Part shown: one piece after another, positions 11,842 to 16,589 of the stretch
How the letters are laid out: each line of letters opens with the position of its first letter
Position numbering within the stretch: position 1 is the first letter of the stretch
Origin: a virus
IMG/VR virus record: IMGVR_UViG_3300046007_012031
Location: 1 to 22,323 of that record
Reading direction: 5' to 3' (one strand)
DNA length: 22,323 bases
The notes under the pieces: model-generated
Told to the model about the DNA's origin: nothing
Database searches by the model: none
The model's input: only the letters and a program-made list of their open reading frames with translations
Made by a program: the position numbers and the translations under genes

Positions 11842-11861
11842 CAACTTTTTATAATTTCGAC

Positions 11862-11887
11862 ATATTTATTAACATAAAACGTTAATA
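11862..11887 (+). promoter_or_regulatory. Late-type element with hairpin before the HNH gene
   Basis: ATATTTAT (11862-11869) overlaps the left arm of TATTAAC (11867-11873) / GTTAATA (11881-11887), a 7-bp hairpin ending two bases before ATG 11890. Confidence 0.5.
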
Positions 11888-11889
11888 AT

Positions 11890-12330
11890 ATGAGCGAACA
11901 AAGAAAAAATAAATTAACAAACGAATTAATAAAACAAATACAAGAATATTACAATAAAGGTTTTTCTTGTCAAGAAACAGCTATAAAATTTGGTGTTGGT
12001 AAAACAACTGTAAGAAGTTATGTAGAAATAAGACATAAAAAAATACTTAGTAATACAGAGAGAAAGAAAAATGCTGTTAATGCGGTAAATAAAAGAAGAA
12101 GAAAAATTAAACAAATGGCTATTGATTATAAGGGTGGCCAATGCGTTAAGTGTGGTTATAAAAAATGTAATTCAGCCTTAGAATTTCATCATTTAGACCC
12201 AACTCAAAAAGATTTTTCGTTAGGTGCTAAAGGTCATTGTACTTCTTGGGATAAAATAAAAAAAGAATTAGATAAGTGTATTTTAGTCTGTGCAAATTGT
12301 CATCGAGAAATACACGGTGAAATTGAATAA
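11890..12330 (+). CDS. HNH homing endonuclease with helix-turn-helix
   Basis: A 146-residue HNH nuclease. N-terminal helix-turn-helix (about 14-45: IKQIQEYYNKGFSCQETAIK, then FGVGKTTVRSYV) for DNA binding. The HNH domain holds zinc-binding pairs CVKC (85-88) and CANC (134-137), the EFHHLDP motif (98-104) and the closing CHREIH (137-142). It sits between a variant and a canonical tRNA-Asn, a typical place for a mobile nuclease gene; the homing target may be a tRNA gene. Expression seems to be controlled by a late-type element overlapping a hairpin before the ATG. The gene is more AT-rich than the tRNAs around it. Confidence 0.9.
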   Translation: MSEQRKNKLTNELIKQIQEYYNKGFSCQETAIKFGVGKTTVRSYVEIRHKKILSNTERKKNAVNAVNKRRRKIKQMAIDYKGGQCVKCGYKKCNSALEFHHLDPTQKDFSLGAKGHCTSWDKIKKELDKCILVCANCHREIHGEIE

Positions 12331-12334
12331 ACAT

Positions 12335-12405
12335 TCAGATGAAGCTCAATGGCGAGCAACGAGCTGTTAACTCGTAGGAATAGGGTTCGATTCCCTACAT
12401 CTGAG
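12335..12405 (+). tRNA. tRNA-Asn(GTT)
   Basis: Acceptor TCAGATG/CATCTGA, anticodon arm ACGAG-CTGTTAA-CTCGT, short variable loop, T-arm TAGGG-TTCGATT-CCCTA, G73. Canonical. Confidence 0.92.
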
Positions 12406-12410
12406 CACAT

Positions 12411-12480
12411 TGCGTGGCTTATTGGAAAAGGCTCAGCTCTCATAAGGCAGAGTAAGACGGTTCGACTCCGTTCCACGCAA
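12411..12480 (+). tRNA. tRNA(CAT), elongator Met or Ile2
   Basis: Acceptor TGCGTGG/CCACGCA fully paired, short D-arm (CTT/AAG), anticodon loop CTCATAA, T-arm GACGG-TTCGACT-CCGTT, A73. Unlike the two CAT tRNAs at 4298 and 4557, 1-72 is paired, so this is the elongator, or an Ile tRNA if its C34 is modified. It is the only tRNA here followed by an encoded CCA. Confidence 0.85.
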
Positions 12481-12486
12481 CCAAAT

Positions 12487-12563
12487 GCCTTCATATTGGC
12501 CTCGTCTTCGAAACGAGAGACGCATAATGGATGTGAATGTGGGTTCGAATCCCTCTGAAGGTA
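12487..12563 (+). tRNA. tRNA-Arg(TCG), D-arm absent from its usual place
   Basis: Acceptor GCCTTCA/TGAAGGT, only seven bases (TATTGGC), anticodon arm CTCGT-CTTCGAA-ACGAG, 21-base region with CGCAT-AATGG-ATGTG, T-arm GTGGG-TTCGAAT-CCCTC, A73. The hairpin after the anticodon arm looks like a D-arm with its GG loop. Confidence 0.75.
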
Positions 12564-12624
12564 CTAGTGTGACTGTGATGGTTTCATGAAAGTTGTGGGA
12601 TAATTACGTAATAATGCACAGCTT
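12564..12624 (+). other. Structured spacer in the tRNA array
   Basis: AGTTGTG (12590-12596) can pair with CACAGCT (12617-12623), enclosing the palindrome ATTACGTAAT; CTGTG (12572) can alternatively pair with CACAG. No T-arm is present, so it is not an intact tRNA. It may be a decayed tRNA or a processing element. Confidence 0.4.
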
Positions 12625-12694
12625 TGGGAATTAGGATAATGGTAGTTCGCTGGGGTTTTTCCCAGAGGTGGTGGTTCGATTCCATCGTTCCCAA
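12625..12694 (+). tRNA. tRNA, anticodon TTT or TTC, six-base loop
   Basis: Acceptor TGGGAAT/GTTCCCA, D-arm GGAT-AATGGTA-GTTC, T-arm GGTGG-TTCGATT-CCATC, A73. The anticodon stem CTGGG/CCCAG is perfect but encloses only GTTTTT, six bases, so it could read Lys (TTT) or, in another register, Glu (TTC). Variable loop four bases. Confidence 0.75.
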
Positions 12695-12699
12695 CTAAT

Positions 12700-12774
12700 G
12701 GTTCCATAGCTAAACTGGATACAGCACTTCGCTACGAACGAAGAGATTTGGGGGTTCGAATCCCTCTGGGACTA
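12700..12774 (+). tRNA. tRNA-Arg(ACG)
   Basis: Acceptor GGTTCCA/TGGGACT, D-loop with GG, anticodon arm CTTCG-CTACGAA-CGAAG, T-loop TTCGAAT, A73. Canonical; A34 would need deamination to inosine for wide CGN reading. Confidence 0.9.
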
Positions 12775-12779
12775 CACAT

Positions 12780-12852
12780 GGCTTTATAGTTCAACAGGAT
12801 AGAATGGGAGTTTCCTAAACTTTTGATTCCAGTTCGAGTCTGGGTGAAGCTA
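12780..12852 (+). tRNA. tRNA-Arg(CCT)
   Basis: Acceptor GGCTTTA/TGAAGCT, D-arm GTTC-AACAGGATA-GAAT, anticodon arm GGAGT-TTCCTAA-ACTTT, T-arm TCCAG-TTCGAGT-CTGGG, A73. Reads AGG. Confidence 0.88.
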
Positions 12853-12860
12853 CAAAATAT

Positions 12861-12940
12861 GGCCACATACACGAGTTTGCCTTCTAAGCAGATAATCGTA
12901 ATTGGATGTGAAAATGTGGGTTCGAATCCCTCTGTGGTCA
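12861..12940 (+). tRNA. tRNA-Arg(TCT), D-arm absent from its usual place
   Basis: Acceptor GGCCACA/TGTGGTC, eight bases (TACACGAG), anticodon arm TTTGC-CTTCTAA-GCAGA, 23-base region with TCGT-AATTGG-ATGTGA, T-arm GTGGG-TTCGAAT-CCCTC, A73. Same plan as the tRNAs at 11668 and 12487. A canonical tRNA-Arg(TCT) with nearly the same anticodon arm lies at 16178. Confidence 0.75.
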
Positions 12941-12947
12941 CAAAAAT

Positions 12948-13030
12948 GGAGAGAAATGCTGGCTGGGCTGGTGCTTCTTTGCTAAAGAAAGTGTGCCTTC
13001 GGGCATGGGGTTCGATTCCTCTTCTCTCCG
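12948..13030 (+). tRNA. tRNA-Ser(GCT)
   Basis: Acceptor GGAGAGA/TCTCTCC, anticodon loop TTGCTAA, class II variable arm GTGCC-TTCG-GGCAT, T-loop TTCGATT, G73. Reads AGC and AGU; last tRNA of the main array. Confidence 0.88.
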
Positions 13031-13034
13031 CACT

Positions 13035-13073
13035 TTTTTCAAGTTTATTATATTTATTAGAAAATTTGAAAAA
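13035..13073 (+). promoter_or_regulatory. Late-type element nested in a start-codon hairpin (SpeD-like gene)
   Basis: TTTTTCAAGTTT (13035-13046) pairs with AAATTTGAAAAA (13062-13073), 12 bp with one G-U, reaching the A of the ATG. ATATTTAT (13050-13057) lies in the loop. Confidence 0.6.
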
Positions 13074-13462
13074 TGTTTATACCGAATCATTTGCATTTGA
13101 TAGTGAAGGGACACTGTAAAACCCCACCAAAAGAGGTAGAGTTATTAAATAAATGGTTCGTAGAACTAGTCGAAAAAGTTAGGATGGTTGTGGTCGCTGG
13201 GCCAACATCCGTTTACGTTTCGGAAGAAGGAAACGAAGGTTTGACTGGTACCGTTACACTTGCCACATCACATGCATCAATCCATATATGGGAAAAATAC
13301 GAACCACCCATGTTTCAATTTGACATTTATTCTTGCTCATGTTTTTCAGCTGAAGAAGTTATTCAACACTTAAACAAATTTGAGTTGATTGATTGTGAAT
13401 ATATGTTTATTGATAGAAACAATGGGTTCGAGGTTACTGACCACAAAAAAATACAATTTTAA
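13073..13462 (+). CDS. speD: SpeD-like pyruvoyl-dependent decarboxylase
   Basis: A 129-residue protein of the prokaryotic S-adenosylmethionine decarboxylase family. The motif TSHASIHIWEKY (65-76) corresponds to ESHxxIHTWPEY, where chain cleavage before Ser66 makes the pyruvoyl cofactor; His71 matches the processing histidine and Cys88 or Cys90 (YSCSC) the catalytic cysteine. Normal product: decarboxylated AdoMet for spermidine synthesis. Phage and bacterial homologs of this small type have been reported to act on ornithine or arginine instead, so substrate is open. The PE of the usual WPEY is changed to EK. Polyamines could help pack DNA or stabilise tRNA. Preceded by a hairpin-nested late-type element. 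Confidence 0.85.
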   Translation: MFIPNHLHLIVKGHCKTPPKEVELLNKWFVELVEKVRMVVVAGPTSVYVSEEGNEGLTGTVTLATSHASIHIWEKYEPPMFQFDIYSCSCFSAEEVIQHLNKFELIDCEYMFIDRNNGFEVTDHKKIQF

Positions 13463-13485
13463 AACCAATATGTTGTTAAATCTGG

Positions 13486-13493
13486 ATATTTAT
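13486..13493 (+). promoter_or_regulatory. Late-type element before the kinase-like gene
   Basis: ATATTTAT, eight bases before ATG 13502. A weak 5-bp ATATT/AATAT hairpin overlaps it. Confidence 0.45.
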
Positions 13494-13501
13494 TAGGTAA
13501 T

Positions 13502-14188
13502 ATGAAAGACTTTATCAAACACAAAGTGCAACAAGAAATGCACAACAAGTTAATCGAAAACCTAATGGATGAAGATTACCCATCTAGCTTCGACATGGAG
13601 CATTTTAAATCATTAAGAAAGTATTCTGAAAGAGTTAAATATTGTGACCAACACTTACAAAAAATATCTTCTGGCAGTGCTAGAATCGTTTACATTATTG
13701 ACAACGAAAAAGTTTTGAAGCTTGCCAAAAATGAAAAGGGTGTTGCACAATGTGAAGTGGAAATCCAATGGGGTAATGATTCTTATTTAGGTGGTATTTT
13801 GGCCAAAACACTTGATAGCCATCCAGATGGACTTTGGGTTGAAATGGAATTAGCTAGAAAAGTTAAAAAAGGTGATTTTAAAACACTTGCTGGTTTCAAT
13901 TTTGATGATTTGAACACATACTTGCGTAATGCTGAACAACAAATGAAAGGTAGAAGACCCATGTTCAGCATTGACCAAAATGTACAGGAGGCGATGGAAC
14001 AAAATGAATTTGTTGTTGAATTGGTGGACCTTATGAATTCCATGGATGCACCAGCTGGTGACATGACCAGACTTAACTCTTACGGAATTGTTAAAAGAAA
14101 TGGTCATGATACTATAGTGTTGATTGACTTTGGTTTAACCAATGATGTTTATAGTGATTATTATGATAGAACAAAAAGTAGGTATTAA
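13502..14188 (+). CDS. Protein-kinase-like fold protein
   Basis: A 228-residue protein with kinase-fold features: a glycine-containing loop SSGSARIVYIID (56-67), the VLKLAK strand with Lys73 as the probable ATP-binding lysine, acidic residues at 84-88 for a salt bridge, a GD pair (186-187, GDMTRLNSYG) in the place of the catalytic loop, and DFG at 209-211 (VLIDFGLT). The HRD motif of eukaryote-type kinases is missing; the GD...N pattern is nearer to aminoglycoside phosphotransferase folds. It may phosphorylate a host or virion protein, or be a pseudokinase. The N-terminus MKDFIKHKVQQEM is a helical extension, similar in style to other phage proteins here. Late-type element upstream. Confidence 0.75.
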   Translation: MKDFIKHKVQQEMHNKLIENLMDEDYPSSFDMEHFKSLRKYSERVKYCDQHLQKISSGSARIVYIIDNEKVLKLAKNEKGVAQCEVEIQWGNDSYLGGILAKTLDSHPDGLWVEMELARKVKKGDFKTLAGFNFDDLNTYLRNAEQQMKGRRPMFSIDQNVQEAMEQNEFVVELVDLMNSMDAPAGDMTRLNSYGIVKRNGHDTIVLIDFGLTNDVYSDYYDRTKSRY

Positions 14189-14190
14189 AT

Positions 14191-14221
14191 TTGGTTTTAT
14201 CAAATTAATTTAGTACCTTTG
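14191..14221 (+). promoter_or_regulatory. Host-type promoter for the RNA repair and Nudix genes
   Basis: TTG 14191-14193, 20 bases, TACCTTTG 14214-14221; ATG follows five bases later at 14227. Confidence 0.8.
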
Positions 14222-14226
14222 TGCTT

Positions 14227-15156
14227 ATGAAGGATAGAATCAAAGAAATATTACGTGAGAGTTCTGAAAAGAATGTGTTGGGTGTAGCAGTAAGCCGTCC
14301 AAACCAAGAACTTATTATAATGCGTGGAATTCCTGGAGCTGGGAAATCCACCAAAGCCAAATCCCTTGTTGGTCAAGGAAAGATTCATTCAACTGACGAC
14401 CTTATTGAAAAGTCTGGTGACTATCGTGAATTTTTTGCCAAGATGATTGCATCTGGTGATTTTAGCTCGTTGGGTAAAATGCACTCACAAAATTTAAAAG
14501 ACGCTATCGAATCAATGAAAGCTGGTGTTTCACCAGTTATTGTTGACAACACCAATATCAAACACAATGAGCCAAAAGCTTATGTCAAAGCTGCTTTAGA
14601 AATGGGCTTTGCTGATAACAACATAAAATTTGTTGACGTTGGTACTGCTGGGCTTGAAGCCGCACAATTAGCTGCTAGAAATACTCATGGTGTTCCATTG
14701 GAAAAGATTGAAGCCATGATTGCAAGTCATACAGCACAAGGCCCATTGACACTTAAAAGCATTTTGGATGCCAAAGACATGTACAAAAATTCAAATGTTT
14801 TATACTCAGCTGTTGTGTTGGATAAATCATCTCACAATAAATTGCTTGAGCGATTTGCTTTGGATATCCCAGAGGGATGGAAAACCTTTGCTCATCACAT
14901 GACTATAACATTGGGTGAATTGAAAGATAAAACAGATATTGGCAAGGAAGTAACTCTTACAGTAACCAAAGTTGGTAAGTCTGATATGGCTATGGCTGTA
15001 CAAGTTGAAGGATATGTATCTAAAAAAGCTATTCCACATGTTACTCTTGCGGTAAACCCAGAAGGTGGTAAACCAATGATGTCTAACAACATCACCAAAT
15101 GGCAAGATATTAAATCGTTTTATATTACAGGTATTGTAACCGAAATCACAAAGTAA
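14227..15156 (+). CDS. RNA repair enzyme: polynucleotide kinase fused to 2H phosphodiesterase
   Basis: A 309-residue two-domain protein. The N-terminal domain is a P-loop kinase: Walker A GIPGAGKST (34-42), STDD (55-58), VDNTNI (106-111) and a lid arginine in AARNTHG (149-155), as in 5'-polynucleotide kinases. The C-terminal domain (about 190-309) has two HxT motifs, His224-Met-Thr and His271-Val-Thr, each after a strand, the hallmark of 2H phosphoesterases that open 2',3'-cyclic phosphates. Kinase plus cyclic phosphodiesterase is the end-healing half of yeast tRNA ligase Trl1; the sealing enzyme is encoded 1.4 kb downstream. The start MKDRIKEILRESS matches the CCA enzyme's N-terminus. I chose ATG 14227 since an upstream GTG lies in the promoter. 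Confidence 0.88.
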   Translation: MKDRIKEILRESSEKNVLGVAVSRPNQELIIMRGIPGAGKSTKAKSLVGQGKIHSTDDLIEKSGDYREFFAKMIASGDFSSLGKMHSQNLKDAIESMKAGVSPVIVDNTNIKHNEPKAYVKAALEMGFADNNIKFVDVGTAGLEAAQLAARNTHGVPLEKIEAMIASHTAQGPLTLKSILDAKDMYKNSNVLYSAVVLDKSSHNKLLERFALDIPEGWKTFAHHMTITLGELKDKTDIGKEVTLTVTKVGKSDMAMAVQVEGYVSKKAIPHVTLAVNPEGGKPMMSNNITKWQDIKSFYITGIVTEITK

Positions 15157-15788
15157 TGAAAGTATCCGCACAAGTAGTATTGATTAACCCAGAAGGGTTG
15201 GTATTGGGTGTATCACGTAAAAATGACCATGATGATTTCGGTCTTATCGGTGGAAAAATGGACCCAGAAGATAATGGTGATGCAATGGTTACAGCCATTC
15301 GTGAAACACTTGAAGAGACTGGTCTTAATATTTCAAATTTGAGATTGGTTTTAGCTATTCATAAAGATGGTTATATGAGTTATACATATTTGGCTGATTA
15401 CGAAGGAGAAATCAACCATAATGAGCCACATGTAGTGAAATGGTTGCCGATGGAAAGATTGGTTAATGGTAGTTTTGGAAAGTATAACAAATTGGTTTCT
15501 GAATCTTTGAAAGATATGGGTGTATCATTTACGTATGATATATCATTGGATGAAATCAGAGAAGAAATAAAGAACTACATAACATCTATTGGTTACAGGT
15601 ATATATCTGCCAACAAATCTCATGATTGGTTAGGCACTCCAATACTCAAAGTTAGATTTGGAAATAAGCTTGAAGAAATTGATGAAGAACTTGGCAGTGA
15701 AGGATTTCGTATTCAAGATAAATTAAGAAAACTTGGCAAAGGATATGGATTAAATATTTCTTTTCCTACCCATTATTTTTCAAAATAA
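15156..15788 (+). CDS. Nudix hydrolase with C-terminal extension
   Basis: A 210-residue protein. The Nudix box GGKMDPEDNGDAMVTAIRET followed by LEETGL spans residues 32-57, with the metal-binding REtLEE at 49-54. Nudix enzymes cleave X-linked nucleoside diphosphates such as (d)NTP derivatives, NAD-type cofactors or RNA caps; the substrate cannot be read. Residues about 125-210 form an extra helical domain not seen in minimal Nudix proteins. Its ATG overlaps the stop of the kinase-phosphodiesterase gene (TAATG), so the two are coupled; removing NAD or dinucleotide caps or adenylylated repair products are possible roles. T4 also encodes a Nudix hydrolase. Confidence 0.9.
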   Translation: MKVSAQVVLINPEGLVLGVSRKNDHDDFGLIGGKMDPEDNGDAMVTAIRETLEETGLNISNLRLVLAIHKDGYMSYTYLADYEGEINHNEPHVVKWLPMERLVNGSFGKYNKLVSESLKDMGVSFTYDISLDEIREEIKNYITSIGYRYISANKSHDWLGTPILKVRFGNKLEEIDEELGSEGFRIQDKLRKLGKGYGLNISFPTHYFSK

Positions 15789-15789
15789 C

Positions 15790-15820
15790 TTGCAACTTGT
15801 AAAAAATAATAGTATATTTG
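15790..15820 (+). promoter_or_regulatory. Host-type promoter, leaderless gene
   Basis: TTG 15790-15792, 20 bases, TATATTTG 15813-15820; ATG at 15825 after four bases. Confidence 0.75.
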
Positions 15821-15824
15821 TAAA

Positions 15825-16172
15825 ATGAAGAAAGATAAATTATTTGAAAGACGTTTGGAGTTGAGTTCTAAATTCTTAGAAATGGGACAAGCTTTAATGA
15901 AAGAAGGTACTGAAAAGAAAGACTACTGTATTTCACAAAGTGGTAGTTTTATGATACTTATTGCTGGCGTTATTATTGAAGAAAGCGATGTTTATGAATT
16001 TGGTAACTTGTGTTCCATGTTTTCAGCAAAAAAACTTTTGGATGGAATGGAACGAAGCGATAGCGACATGACCAACTTCTTAAAAGCCAAAGCTGATAAT
16101 GAGTCTTATGACGATTTTATCAAAAGAATAAACAGATTCATGGGTGGTGATAAAGACACACTTAAAGATTAA
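15825..16172 (+). CDS. Helical protein, unknown function
   Basis: A 115-residue, probably all-helical protein: an amphipathic charged N-terminal helix (KKDKLFERRLELSSKFLEMG), a more hydrophobic middle (SFMILIAGVIIEESDVYEFG) and a charged C-terminal helix. I do not recognise a family. Probably translated from a leaderless mRNA, with a tRNA-Arg five bases after its stop on the same transcript. Confidence 0.75.
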   Translation: MKKDKLFERRLELSSKFLEMGQALMKEGTEKKDYCISQSGSFMILIAGVIIEESDVYEFGNLCSMFSAKKLLDGMERSDSDMTNFLKAKADNESYDDFIKRINRFMGGDKDTLKD

Positions 16173-16177
16173 TATTT

Positions 16178-16249
16178 GGTTCCATCGTTCAACGGATAGG
16201 ACATCTGCCTTCTAAGCAGAGAATGTAGGTTCGATTCCTACTGGGACTA
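16178..16249 (+). tRNA. tRNA-Arg(TCT)
   Basis: Acceptor GGTTCCA/TGGGACT, D-arm GTTC-AACGGATA-GGAC, anticodon arm TCTGC-CTTCTAA-GCAGA, T-arm GTAGG-TTCGATT-CCTAC, A73. Canonical, outside the main array, between two protein genes. Confidence 0.95.
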
Positions 16250-16263
16250 CTAAATAAAAAATT

Positions 16264-16521
16264 GTGAAAACTTTTACATTTGTTTTACTTAGCTTTTTTA
16301 CAAAATCTGGTACGTTAACAAATTATGAAACCAAAATTAGATATCAATTAGAGTGTCCAGAAGGTAATTATTCATCATGTTACTTCGACATTCAGTTATC
16401 TAGTGGTTTTTATGAATATATTTCATACGACAAAAAAGATACAACCTTTTTATTGGTTGGTAGGGGTAAATCTGATATCTATATTTATAAAACAACAGGT
16501 GAATTTATTTTAAGTAATTAA
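16264..16521 (+). CDS. Small beta-rich protein, possible GTG start
   Basis: An 85-residue frame from GTG 16264 to TAA. It is rich in Tyr, Ser and beta-forming residues (TNYETKIRYQLECPE, CYFDIQLSSGFYEYISYD, TTFLLVGRGKSDIYIY). The first 12 residues are hydrophobic after a Lys, but too short for a clear signal peptide. No promoter of either class lies between the tRNA and this start, so co-transcription with the tRNA is likely. No family recognised. Confidence 0.65.
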   Translation: MKTFTFVLLSFFTKSGTLTNYETKIRYQLECPEGNYSSCYFDIQLSSGFYEYISYDKKDTTFLLVGRGKSDIYIYKTTGEFILSN

Positions 16522-16538
16522 TTTTTTCCGTTAAAAAT

Positions 16539-16569
16539 TTGGTTAATCCAAATTTTTTTATTACCTTTG
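16539..16569 (+). promoter_or_regulatory. Host-type promoter for RNA ligase
   Basis: TTG 16539-16541, 20 bases, TACCTTTG 16562-16569, then AAAGGA-type ribosome site before ATG 16590. Confidence 0.8.
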
Positions 16570-16589
16570 TGTTCTAAAGGAAAAATACT

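Noticed and set aside
10922-13030. CRISPR array from the repeated GGTTCGAATCC pieces
   Set aside because: The repeats are tRNA T-arms, with tRNA acceptor stems around each; there are no regular spacers or cas genes.
12349-13119. Open frames of 69 and 98 codons on the + strand and others on the minus strand
   Set aside because: They lie across tRNA genes, and their apparent codons are tRNA arms (for example T-loops reading as FESL or FDS).
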